A stretch of DNA of 24,588 bases. Source: SURF-13 sp038924245. Its GTDB lineage: Bacteria; Pseudomonadota; Gammaproteobacteria; SURF-13. Where the stretch lies: positions 1 through 24,588 of the forward strand of contig JBCKVB010000023.1 in assembly GCA_038924245.1 (NCBI GenBank), written 5' to 3'. Below the pieces are notes generated by a model. That model had not been told where the DNA came from. It worked only from the letters and a program-made list of their open reading frames with translations, and did not search any database. Position 1 is the stretch's first letter; every line of letters begins with the position of its first letter. The position numbers and the translations under genes are program-made. Below, piece by piece: positions 1 to 7,296 of this stretch.

Positions 1-1815
1 TACGACCAGGCGATTCAGGCCTATCGGGAGGCGCTGCGTATCCAGCCGGAGTATGCCGACACCTGGTATAACTTGGGCCTTGCCTACCACCACCTCAAGC
101 AATACGACCAGGCGATTCAGGCCTACCGGGAGGCGCTGCGCATCCAGCCGGAGCATGCCGACGCCTGGAATAACTTGGGTGTTGCCTACAACGACCTCAA
201 ACAACACAACCAGGCGATTCAGCCCCTTCGGGAGGCGCTGCGCATCCAGCCGGAGTATGCCGAGGCCTGGTATAACTTGGGCCTTGCCTATTATTTCCAG
301 GGGCGCAGCGACAAGGTGCGGGAGATTTATCAGACCTTGCGCAAGCTCGACCCGGCATTGGCGGAGGAGTATTTCAACACTTATATTTTATCTCTCGCCA
401 TTCGAGTGGAGGATAAAGGGGTCACATGTGAACCCGTGTCCGTAAAAACGGCCGCCCCGACACAACGTCAAACGGCTAAACAGGAGAACAAAATGAAAAC
501 ACCAGTGACCCTTACGGCCGCATCCGCACAGGAAGCAGGCATCGAATGGGAGATCCTCAGCGAGGAGGTGAGGTCACTCCGCCGGAAGGGGCAGTATGCC
601 CGTGCGGTGGTGGTGGCGAAGAGTGCGCTCGATGTCGCCGAAAAGTCGGTCGGCCCGGAGCACCCCGATGTGGCTAAGAGCCTGGACAGCCTCGCGCTTC
701 TCTACGACGCGCAAGGTCACTATGCACAGGCCGAGCCGCTCTTCAAGCGCTCGCTGGCGATCTGGGAGAATGTCCTCGGCCCTGAGCATCCCGATGTGGC
801 TACGAGCCTGAATATTCTCGCGGAGATATACCACCTGCAAGGCCGGTACGCGCACGCCGAGCCGCTCTTCAAGCGCTCGCTGGCGATCTGGGAGAAGGCC
901 CTCGGCCCGGAGCACCCCCATATAGCTGTGAGCCTGAGGAACATCGCGAAACTCTACCACGCGCAAGGCTACTATTCGCAGGCCGAGCCGCTCTACAAGC
1001 GCGCGCTGGCGATCCTGGAGCAGGCACTTGGCCCTGAGCATCCCGATGTGGTTGCGAGCCTGAACAGCCTCGCGCTTCTCTACCATACGCAAGGCTACTA
1101 CGCGCAGGCCGAGCCGCTCTACAAACGCTCGCTGGCGATCTTGAAGAATACCCTTGACCCGGACCCCCATACTGTGGCCGGGGTCCTGAATAACCTCGCG
1201 GCGATCTATAAGGAACAAGGCCGGTACGCGCACGCCGAGACGCTCCACAAGCGCTCGCTGGCGGTCCTGGAGCAGGCACTTGGCCCAGAGCATCCCGATG
1301 TGGCCAGGTGCCTGATCAACCTCGCGGAGCTCTATCGGGCGCAAGGCAACTATGCGCAGGCCGAGCCATTCTACAAGCGTGCGCTGGCGATCCTGGAGCA
1401 GGCACTTGGCCCAGAGCATCCCGATGTGGCTACGAGCCTGAATATGCTCGCGGAGATCTACGGCACGCATGGTCAGTATGCGCGGGCCGAACCACTCTTA
1501 AAGCGCGCGTTGGCGATCCGGGAGAAGGCTCTCGGCCCGGAGCATCCTGATGTGGCCAGGAGCTTGAGCAACCTCGCGAATCACTACGCCGCGCTCGGCC
1601 ACTATGCGCAGGCTGAGCCGCTCTTCAAGCGCGCGTTGGCGATCAAGGAGAAGGCCCTCGGCCCGGAGCATCCCGATGTGGCCCAGATCTTGAGCAACCT
1701 CGCCGAACTTGACAGGAAAATAGGGAGAGCGAATGAGACCGTGGCCTTGGATAAACGAGCAGCGACCATAGATGATCAGCAAAGGAACGCGCTCGTGGGA
1801 AAGGAAGTAAAATGA
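1..1815 (+). CDS. TPR-repeat protein, 5' end outside window (TPR_1 array followed by kinesin-light-chain-type TPRs)
   Basis: The frame is open from base 1 to the TGA at 1813-1815 (604 residues seen), so the true start lies upstream. The first ~100 residues are 34-residue TPRs of the A-W-x-N-L-G-x-A-Y type with 'EALRIQPEYA' linkers. A low-complexity stretch (about bases 380-490) follows, then nine 42-residue repeats of kinesin-light-chain type carrying 'ALGPEHPDVA' and 'LAELYxxQGxYAQAEPL'. TPRs make scaffolds for protein-protein contacts; no catalytic domain is visible. The linker reads like translated intergenic DNA, and an AGGAG sits 7 bases before an in-frame ATG at 493, so there may be two genes, or one upstream gene fused by loss of its stop. 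The stop overlaps the next gene's ATG (ATGA), suggesting coupled translation. The TPR assignment is firm; the target is unknown. Confidence 0.9.
   Translation, partial: YDQAIQAYREALRIQPEYADTWYNLGLAYHHLKQYDQAIQAYREALRIQPEHADAWNNLGVAYNDLKQHNQAIQPLREALRIQPEYAEAWYNLGLAYYFQGRSDKVREIYQTLRKLDPALAEEYFNTYILSLAIRVEDKGVTCEPVSVKTAAPTQRQTAKQENKMKTPVTLTAASAQEAGIEWEILSEEVRSLRRKGQYARAVVVAKSALDVAEKSVGPEHPDVAKSLDSLALLYDAQGHYAQAEPLFKRSLAIWENVLGPEHPDVATSLNILAEIYHLQGRYAHAEPLFKRSLAIWEKALGPEHPHIAVSLRNIAKLYHAQGYYSQAEPLYKRALAILEQALGPEHPDVVASLNSLALLYHTQGYYAQAEPLYKRSLAILKNTLDPDPHTVAGVLNNLAAIYKEQGRYAHAETLHKRSLAVLEQALGPEHPDVARCLINLAELYRAQGNYAQAEPFYKRALAILEQALGPEHPDVATSLNMLAEIYGTHGQYARAEPLLKRALAIREKALGPEHPDVARSLSNLANHYAALGHYAQAEPLFKRALAIKEKALGPEHPDVAQILSNLAELDRKIGRANETVALDKRAATIDDQQRNALVGKEVK
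586..1719 (+). repeat. Nine tandem 126-bp units coding for 42-residue KLC-type TPRs
   Basis: The units begin at K-G-Q-Y (586) and recur every 126 bp (712, 838 and so on), each carrying a version of GPEHPDVA. Units 4, 6, 7 and 9 are the most alike; unit 5 is the most divergent (its GPEHP site reads D-P-D-P-H). This is a coding repeat, not a CRISPR or mobile element, and is prone to gain or lose units by recombination. Confidence 0.9.
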
Positions 1816-2342
1816 ATATAAGCAGAAGAGAATGTTTGAAAATATTAGCTGGATTGGGCTTTAGTCTGGCGCTCCCTTCGTTGGCTGCTATAGATTCCGC
1901 TGGCACTGCGGAAATTGACGCCGCGTGGCAGGATATACTGTCTTTGAAGCACCCATCTAAGGAAGATGAGATTTTGGCAGCTATTTTATTTGATGCGCAT
2001 GGTATTGGAATAAGAAGCAGGATTCCAAAGCATTATATTTGGAAAGATGATTTACTTATTCTAGTTGGAGCAATTGCAGTGAAAAACATGGGGTGTGGTT
2101 ATTATGGCACTTTAGAAATTAATAAAAGGATTTCAAAAAGATTGGATGTACTTTGTGTTAAGCATATTATTCAAGATATTCTATCTCATTCATCAAATAG
2201 TGATAATCGTGATAAGTATTGGTCAGGCACGTTAGGGGGCATTTTTAGTGCGTTAAAAGAATCATCCGAATGGGCGTATAAAAATAGGCGTACAAGAGAA
2301 AACCTATTGGCTTTCGCCGCACTCTCGTCTGACACTGTGTAA
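1812..2342 (+). CDS. Unknown 176-aa protein with Tat-like N-terminal leader
   Basis: The ATG overlaps the stop of the TPR gene (ATGA), implying coupling. The N-terminus has a twin-arginine-like motif (S-R-R-E-C-L-K) followed by a hydrophobic stretch ending near LPSLAA, so export through Tat or as a membrane-anchored protein is likely; a lone Cys within the motif leaves other readings open. The mature part (from about residue 28) is charged, with no motif I recognise. The gene is clearly more AT-rich than the TPR gene before it and uses many AAA/ATT/TTA codons, a sign of separate ancestry. A degenerate copy of its codons 34-48 lies just after its stop. Because it follows a TPR protein it may be a partner or cargo of that protein, but no function can be assigned. 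Confidence 0.7.
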   Translation: MNISRRECLKILAGLGFSLALPSLAAIDSAGTAEIDAAWQDILSLKHPSKEDEILAAILFDAHGIGIRSRIPKHYIWKDDLLILVGAIAVKNMGCGYYGTLEINKRISKRLDVLCVKHIIQDILSHSSNSDNRDKYWSGTLGGIFSALKESSEWAYKNRRTRENLLAFAALSSDTV

Positions 2343-2385
2343 ATTGACACCGTGCGTGACAGGCTATGCTGTCTCTGAAGCACCC
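2341..2385 (+). repeat. Decayed partial copy of the preceding gene's 5' region
   Basis: These 45 bases match 1912-1954 (inside the preceding gene, encoding E-I-D-A-A-W-Q-D-I-L-S-L-K-H-P) with about six substitutions and a two-base insertion. The insertion shifts the frame, so the copy is not coding. It suggests a tandem paralogue was deleted here, leaving only a short stub after the surviving gene. Confidence 0.6.
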
Positions 2386-2467
2386 CTTCTATGAGCATCC
2401 TAAACTTCCACTGCTTTTGTAGAGATTTAACAGCTTCCAGTGTGTAGCTGCTCAGCAATGGCGCGGG

Positions 2468-2495
2468 TTGAACGTTTATGGCGGTGAGGTAATAA
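2468..2495 (+). promoter_or_regulatory. Candidate sigma-70-like promoter for the metK operon
   Basis: TTGAAC (2468-2473) and TAATAA (2490-2495) are separated by 16 bases. They lie about 55 bases before the riboswitch-like structure and in the only sizeable gap (2343-2619) before the operon. The -35 is a good match and the -10 moderate. This is inferred from sequence match alone. Confidence 0.35.
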
Positions 2496-2552
2496 ACCGC
2501 GCAATCACACTGCAACGAGATGCGCCTGCATCGGACTGGCCCACCCTACGGG

Positions 2553-2612
2553 CCGGGGGATTTGATCCAGATTGCGGCCCCCGCCATTTTGGCAATGCCG
2601 CTAAAGAGGAGA
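2553..2612 (+). promoter_or_regulatory. Probable SAM-II riboswitch upstream of metK
   Basis: The layout matches the SAM-II (metA motif) pseudoknot. P1 is CGGGGG (2554-2559) pairing with CCCCCG (2578-2583). Its loop begins with the conserved GATTT (2559-2563) and contains ATTGC (2571-2575). The conserved 3' GCTAAA (2600-2605) follows and runs into the Shine-Dalgarno AGGAG (2607-2611). The pseudoknot helix can form between TTGCGG (2572-2577) and CCGCTA (2598-2603), with the U-U mismatch expected next to the closing U-A pair, and TCC (2566-2568) can pair with GGA (2608-2610) of the SD. Ligand binding would therefore hide the ribosome site of the metK start at 2620, giving feedback repression by SAM. 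A five-base hairpin (GGCCC 2538-2542 / GGGCC 2550-2554) abuts it and may compete with P1. The match is by eye against the remembered consensus; no covariance search was run. Confidence 0.72.
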
Positions 2613-2619
2613 ATCAATA

Positions 2620-3819
2620 ATGAGCAGCAAAAATGGTCACACCTTCTTGCAGCAAAGTAAAAGTTATCTGTTCACCTCCGAATCCGTATCAGAGGGTCAT
2701 CCAGACAAGATAGCCGATCAAATCTCGGACCGCATACTCGATGCATTCCTGAGACTAGATCCCAATGCTCGCGTCGCTTGCGAAACAGTTCTTGCTGACC
2801 AATTTGTTTTGGTTGCCGGGGAATTCAAGACTGCCGACCAGGCTGATTTTGATGAGGTCAAAGCTCAGGCCGAAACGATCGTGCGGCAAACACTCAGAGA
2901 CATTGGATATACCAGCAAGGCTGATGGTATTGATCCAGAGCAGTGCGAAATACGCATCGCATTTAATCGCCAATCAGTCCATATCAGCCAGGGAGTAGAT
3001 CAAGCAGATGGTGAAGTGGGTGCAGGGGATCAAGGTCTGATGTTCGGTTATGCCTGTGATGAGACACCGGAATTTATGCCGTTACCCATTAGCCTTGCTC
3101 ATCGCCTCGTCAGAAAACAAGCAGAACTACGCAAGTCAGGCGCGATACCTTGGTTGCGTCCAGATGCGAAGAGTCAGGTCAGCGTGAGATATGTCGATGG
3201 CAAACCCGTTGCGGTTGAGAAGGTCGTCCTATCCACGCAACATTCGCCTGACATCAGCACCGAAGAATTGCGGGAGGTGGTTCGCCGAGAAATCGTTGAT
3301 GCTGTCATACCAAACGAGCTGCGTAGCGAAGTATTTACAGTGCTGATCAACCCAACTGGACGGTTTGAAGTTGGGGGGCCAAATGGCGACACGGGGCTTA
3401 CCGGACGCAAGATCATCGTAGACAGCTATGGGGGTAGCTGCCCGCATGGCGGAGGAGCCTTCTCAGGCAAGGATCCCAGCAAGGTTGATCGTTCAGCAGC
3501 CTACATGGCGAGATATATCGCAAAGAATATCGTGGCGGCTGGTTTGGCAAGCAAGTGCCAGATTCAGTTGGCCTATGCCATCGGGGTGGTTGATCCTGTC
3601 TCGGTGATGGTGGAAACCTTTGGTACCGGGAATCGGTCGGATGAAAAACTTGAGCACTGGGTCAAGGAACACTTCCGGCTGACCCCGAAGGGCATCATCG
3701 AAACACTCGATCTGAAGCGACCTATCTATGCGCAGACAGCTACCTATGGCCATTTCGGGCGGGAAGATGTCATTTTCCCATGGGAACGTACAGACCACAC
3801 TGGAGAGCCACATGGATAA
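2620..3819 (+). CDS. metK: S-adenosylmethionine synthetase (methionine adenosyltransferase), canonical copy
   Basis: MetK makes AdoMet from methionine and ATP in the cytosol, releasing phosphate and pyrophosphate. At 399 residues it is of usual bacterial length. Signature motifs are intact: SESVSEGHPDKIADQ with H27, D29 and K30; GAGDQG with D137; LRPDAKSQV; TGRKIIVDSYGG; and GGGAFSGKDPSKVDRS with K284, K288 and D290, equivalent to E. coli K265, K269 and D271. A strong SD (AGAGGAG) precedes the ATG, inside the putative SAM-II riboswitch, so expression is probably repressed by SAM. Its stop overlaps the next micro-ORF by 8 bases. The unusual point is its company: a MoxR/VWA pair and a second MetK follow in one run. 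Whether this is the cell's only housekeeping metK cannot be told from the window. Confidence 0.96.
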   Translation: MSSKNGHTFLQQSKSYLFTSESVSEGHPDKIADQISDRILDAFLRLDPNARVACETVLADQFVLVAGEFKTADQADFDEVKAQAETIVRQTLRDIGYTSKADGIDPEQCEIRIAFNRQSVHISQGVDQADGEVGAGDQGLMFGYACDETPEFMPLPISLAHRLVRKQAELRKSGAIPWLRPDAKSQVSVRYVDGKPVAVEKVVLSTQHSPDISTEELREVVRREIVDAVIPNELRSEVFTVLINPTGRFEVGGPNGDTGLTGRKIIVDSYGGSCPHGGGAFSGKDPSKVDRSAAYMARYIAKNIVAAGLASKCQIQLAYAIGVVDPVSVMVETFGTGNRSDEKLEHWVKEHFRLTPKGIIETLDLKRPIYAQTATYGHFGREDVIFPWERTDHTGEPHG

Positions 3820-3928
3820 GATGCCCAACACCGATGTTCTAATTAGGCGGCAAGGATTTGATATGAGCGATAGCTTCCCCAAGGACGAGCAGCAAGCCCT
3901 TCAACAAGCATTGGGAGAACAGTCATGA
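3812..3928 (+). CDS. 38-aa micro-ORF overlapping the metK stop
   Basis: The ATG at 3812 has a GGAGAG six bases ahead, inside the metK 3' end, and the frame runs to the TGA at 3926-3928, which overlaps the next start (ATGA). The product is hydrophilic and acidic at its C-terminal end (M-S-D-S-F-P-K-D-E-Q-Q-A-L-Q-Q-A-L), with a helix-prone tail and no Cys or transmembrane part. A second possible start is the in-frame ATG at 3863. The overlaps on both sides argue that it is translated. No family is recognised; it could be a small adaptor or regulatory subunit, or serve only to couple translation. Confidence 0.55.
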   Translation: MDKMPNTDVLIRRQGFDMSDSFPKDEQQALQQALGEQS

Positions 3929-4026
3929 GAAGACGTGAATTCGTAAAGGTAGCGGCGGCGATTGCCAGCCTGTTTGTGGTGCCTTTCGGGGCGCAACCGA
4001 CATACAGAAAAGGGCTGGGCACATGA
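3925..4026 (+). CDS. 33-aa micro-ORF that is almost only a Tat-like leader
   Basis: It overlaps the previous stop and the next start (ATGA at both ends), with GGGAG eight bases before its ATG. The peptide begins M-R-R-R-E-F-V-K-V, the usual start of Tat-exported binding proteins, followed by a hydrophobic AAAIASLFVVPFGA segment and a short polar tail (YRKGLGT). Nothing that could be a mature domain follows. It is either a remnant of an exported protein whose body was lost, a tiny membrane peptide, or a peptide precursor. Preservation of both overlaps suggests that translation through it is selected. Confidence 0.55.
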   Translation: MRRREFVKVAAAIASLFVVPFGAQPTYRKGLGT

Positions 4027-5426
4027 CTAAAAGTTCATCAAAGAAAGTCTCGCATCTGCGCGATCTGGGGGTGTTTGGTTTTGATCGTGTGGAACCGGTC
4101 ATTCTGTCCGCTCTTGTGACGGAAGACCCGATGCTTCTGATCGGTGCGTCGGGGACTGGAAAAACTTACCTCCTGAACAGCCTGTCCGAAGCGCTGGCGC
4201 TTGAGCATCGTCATTACAACGCGAGCCTGATTTCCTTTGACGATCTGGTTGGATTCCCGTATCCGGATCAGGAAAATGGCAGCGTTAAATTCCTCCAGAC
4301 ACCCGCAACCGTCTGGGCGGCCGAATCGGTGCTGATCGACGAGATCAGTCGCTGCAAGCCAGAGCACCAGAATCGTTTGTTCTCGCTTATTCATGAGCGC
4401 CGTATTCAAGGCATTGCCTTGCAGAAGCTCCGTTTCAGGTGGGCAGCAATGAACCCCTGCAGCAACGATCAGACGGGGGTCGAGGATTATTCCGGCTCAG
4501 AGCCACTTGACCCAGCGCTGGCTGACCGCTTCGGTCTTTTTATCAGGGCGGCAGACTGGGCTGAGCTGACCAAGGCAGAACGACTCAAAGTCGCCGATCC
4601 CTCCGGTGAAGGAAAGATTGCTGATGATGGCGGTCAGCTCAAGAAAACGATCAATGGCTGGCGCCAGCTGTTTCGTGCGCAGATCGAGGCATGTCCTGAA
4701 TCCATCCTGATTTATGCCACCACCGCAGTTTCAGCACTCAATTCCGCGGGTGTGCGGATTTCACCCAGGCGATCCAGGCTCATTGCTCGGAGCCTTCTGG
4801 CTGCAACAATAGTTACTGGAAATGCGTCGGATCCGCTTTTCCGGGTGATTCTGGAATCGAGCATTCCGCACACTTGCTGGGGTATGCAACCGAGCAATGA
4901 AATCATATCAGCGGCTCACCGCGTTGCTTGGGATACAGCGGCCCAAACCGCGAACCGTTGGCTCCATGCATTCATGTCGGAAGGCTCGCTGGCCCGGAAG
5001 CTGTCGATCCTGATCGAACAATGTAAATCACCTGATGCTGGAAGCCAAGCCATTGCACAACTTATCGCTTCGGAACCCAGAGACCGCTCAACAGCCTTCG
5101 CATTTTCCACCTATCCAGCGGCGGTACTCGGCAAACTTCCGGTCGGGGCTGAGGGCGTCAATGATCTTGGCAAGGTGGCATCGCCTTACTTATCTACGGA
5201 CGGCGAGATCAGTTGGGCGGAGCGGTTAGACAAGAAGGATACGCAGCACCCCAATTTCACCCAATACGCTCAGGCACTGACGAGTTTGGGCGGCAGTCGG
5301 GCAGAGCGCGCAAAGCAATTCTTCAATGCCTGCCTTGTGGAAAAGCTGGTGCTAGCCGATCCTCAAGGCATAGAGGGACAGATCAACGAATGCATTGATC
5401 TTCTCAGGGAACACGGCCTGACATGA
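4023..5426 (+). CDS. MoxR-type AAA+ ATPase
   Basis: MoxR AAA+ proteins form ring ATPases that remodel or load metal/cofactor onto partner complexes, usually with a VWA protein encoded beside them. Visible motifs are Walker A GASGTGKT (residues 41-48, K47), Walker B VLIDEISR (D106, E107), sensor-1 N144 in AAMNPCSND and an arginine-finger candidate R169 in LADRFGLF. The C-terminal ~270 residues are helical and lack a recognisable second enzyme domain. At 467 residues it is longer than a minimal MoxR (about 320-350), so it carries an extra C-terminal region. The start overlaps the Tat-like micro-ORF by four bases and the stop overlaps the next gene by four. The VWA/HExxH protein two genes on is the expected partner. 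The substrate is unknown; the flanking MetK proteins are the obvious candidates. Confidence 0.9.
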   Translation: MTKSSSKKVSHLRDLGVFGFDRVEPVILSALVTEDPMLLIGASGTGKTYLLNSLSEALALEHRHYNASLISFDDLVGFPYPDQENGSVKFLQTPATVWAAESVLIDEISRCKPEHQNRLFSLIHERRIQGIALQKLRFRWAAMNPCSNDQTGVEDYSGSEPLDPALADRFGLFIRAADWAELTKAERLKVADPSGEGKIADDGGQLKKTINGWRQLFRAQIEACPESILIYATTAVSALNSAGVRISPRRSRLIARSLLAATIVTGNASDPLFRVILESSIPHTCWGMQPSNEIISAAHRVAWDTAAQTANRWLHAFMSEGSLARKLSILIEQCKSPDAGSQAIAQLIASEPRDRSTAFAFSTYPAAVLGKLPVGAEGVNDLGKVASPYLSTDGEISWAERLDKKDTQHPNFTQYAQALTSLGGSRAERAKQFFNACLVEKLVLADPQGIEGQINECIDLLREHGLT

Positions 5427-5890
5427 AGCACACGGCGGTTTCCGAATATCGCGCACCACCACCATTACTTGCCAATACTGGCGGGCCAATGAGTAGGACG
5501 CGAAAGGAGCATATTGCGTCCAGCATTCTCGGGAAGGATGATGGATGGATTCGATGCCCGAAAATTATTCGACTTGGACTGGCGTTTAAGTCGCGTTCAG
5601 ACCCCCTGAAAGTTTTGGGAAAGCTCCTCGCTGCGGAGGGGTTTACCAGCTCAGAGGAACTGCGCGATGAATTCGTCGTTCCAGTCGGCCGATTGATCTG
5701 TCGCCCCTGCAAGGATGATTCCTTCCGAATCGATGTGGCAACGAGTGACCCCATGGTCGTACTTGAACAGACATTACTGCTGGGTTTGTGTACGGCGCAA
5801 ATTTTCGATCCCTTGCGGCCTGTACTCTGGACCGGAACGAGCGTTACGCGGGCCGTTGAGCTGTTTGATCCTTCGGGGTTTTACGCATGA
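5423..5890 (+). CDS. Unknown 155-aa protein between MoxR and VWA genes
   Basis: ATGA overlaps join it to the MoxR gene before and the VWA gene after, so it belongs to the same translational unit. Its SD is weak, which fits coupled re-initiation. An internal ATG at 5489 (residue 23, M-S-R-T-R-K) is an alternative start. The protein is soluble, with scattered cysteines (WIRCPK, LICRPC, LGLCTA), a basic middle and no membrane segment. I recognise no family. By position it should be a small third subunit or adaptor for the ATPase/VWA pair. The existence of the gene is well supported by the overlaps; the function is not. Confidence 0.8.
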   Translation: MKHTAVSEYRAPPPLLANTGGPMSRTRKEHIASSILGKDDGWIRCPKIIRLGLAFKSRSDPLKVLGKLLAAEGFTSSEELRDEFVVPVGRLICRPCKDDSFRIDVATSDPMVVLEQTLLLGLCTAQIFDPLRPVLWTGTSVTRAVELFDPSGFYA

Positions 5891-7296
5891 ACGAGCAACG
5901 CTTCAAGAATCTCATGCAGGAGCTCATAGATGAAAATCCGTTTGCTATTCGGGCAACGCTGAAGATTTTGAAAACTGAATTCACCAAGACGATTCCGACG
6001 CTCGCGGTGACCTGCGAGGGTCGTCCAAGACTGCTGGTGAATCTTGAATTCATGTCCGAGCATTGCAAGAACGACAGCCAGTCTAAAGCGGTCGTTTGTC
6101 ATGAGTTTCTCCATGTGCTGTTGCGCCATACCGAGCAACGCGGCAAGCCCACGAGGGCGAGGCATATCGCCTTCGATGCGGTCATCAACGCCATCATCCA
6201 TCGGCAGTACGGTAGCGACTACTCGGACATGATGGCGAATTACTACAGGGACAGTGAAGATCTGCGCAAACTGCTTCGCCCCATGAACAAGAAGGAGCAG
6301 GCCTGGTATGACGCTCATCGCCCCCCGGCGAACCAGTTGCCTCAATGGGTAACTGCATGGCATGGTCTCTACACCGGAACCATGGTGGCCGATGATATCG
6401 AGTCACTCGCTGAGAGTTTGGCCAATGCCGCAGCAAAGGGTGGATCAAATGGGAAGCGGTCATCCGGGAAATCCGGGCAGCCATCCTCATCGGGCCCATT
6501 TACTCTGGAGCAAGGGGTGCTCAACGGATTCGGCGACTTGCTCGGCAACCACGATGAGCTTGGACAGCCTCTTTCCGGGGAATTGACCGATGCCCTCGAT
6601 CGATCGATGAAAGAGATGAATGGCACTGGAATCTGGCGCTCTCCCAAGAGTCGCGGTGTTGGCGCCAATCCCTACGAGGCACTTTTCAACGCCCAAAACG
6701 ATCCCATGGCGAAGTGGCAGAGGAAGACCTTGGAAGTACTTCGGCAGCACCTGATTCCAGACCGACGGTCAAGAGCCATCCGGTACGAGGAGCGGGAATA
6801 TCGGATACCGGTGTTGTCGCCGAAGGATCGGCGAGCCTTCTTGAGATCTATGTGGGACTCTTTTCTTCCTGACGCCACCTGGAGCACCCGCCTGACCAAG
6901 CACGAAGGGTCAGCGCATGTCTATCTGGACGTGTCTGGCTCAATGAACGCTGACATGCCTCAAGTCATAGCGCTACTTGGGCGACTGTCACGCTACATCC
7001 AGCGCCCCTTCTGGGCGTTCAGCAACGTGGTGGCACCGGCCGTAATCGAACACGGACAGCTGAAGACCATCACGACGGGCGGGACCAGCATGGCATGCGT
7101 CCTTGAGCATGTGGCCAAGATTCGTCCGCTGGCCGCAGTGGTGGTGACGGATGGTTACATTGAACAACTCGACAAGCGCCTCGTCAGCAAGATTTCCGGT
7201 ACCAAGTTGCATGTGCTTTTGACGCGGGACGGAAGTCCGGCAGAACTCGAACGGGCGGGGCTGATCTATACCCAGCTCGACAAGGTGCCCTCATGA
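5887..7296 (+). CDS. VWA protein with N-terminal HExxH metallopeptidase-like domain (DUF2201 type)
   Basis: The N-terminal domain holds a zinc-peptidase motif H72-E-F-L-H76 in VVCHEFLHVLLRHTE, followed by a helical segment (ARHIAFDAVINAII) typical of the DUF2201 predicted metallopeptidases. A low-complexity Gly/Ser/Lys linker lies near residues 180-200. The C-terminal half is a von Willebrand A domain with a complete MIDAS: D348-V-S-G-S352, T400 in GGTSM and D422 in VVVTDGYIE. VWA proteins work with MoxR ATPases as substrate adaptors, here with a possible protease or metal-binding function in the same chain. Length (469 aa) fits the family. It overlaps both neighbours by four bases and is followed directly by a second metK-like gene. 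No signal peptide is seen, so it should be cytosolic. Confidence 0.9.
   Translation: MNEQRFKNLMQELIDENPFAIRATLKILKTEFTKTIPTLAVTCEGRPRLLVNLEFMSEHCKNDSQSKAVVCHEFLHVLLRHTEQRGKPTRARHIAFDAVINAIIHRQYGSDYSDMMANYYRDSEDLRKLLRPMNKKEQAWYDAHRPPANQLPQWVTAWHGLYTGTMVADDIESLAESLANAAAKGGSNGKRSSGKSGQPSSSGPFTLEQGVLNGFGDLLGNHDELGQPLSGELTDALDRSMKEMNGTGIWRSPKSRGVGANPYEALFNAQNDPMAKWQRKTLEVLRQHLIPDRRSRAIRYEEREYRIPVLSPKDRRAFLRSMWDSFLPDATWSTRLTKHEGSAHVYLDVSGSMNADMPQVIALLGRLSRYIQRPFWAFSNVVAPAVIEHGQLKTITTGGTSMACVLEHVAKIRPLAAVVVTDGYIEQLDKRLVSKISGTKLHVLLTRDGSPAELERAGLIYTQLDKVPS

Noticed and set aside
574..1470. Long minus-strand frame opposite the TPR repeats
   Set aside because: Its periodic sequence merely mirrors the 126-bp coding repeat on the plus strand.
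2538..2554. GGCCC/GGGCC hairpin as a transcription terminator before metK
   Set aside because: No T-run follows it; it is more likely part of the leader structure.
2620..3819. SAH riboswitch upstream instead of SAM-II
   Set aside because: The conserved SAH-element core was not found, whereas GATTT, ATTGC and GCTAAA fit SAM-II.
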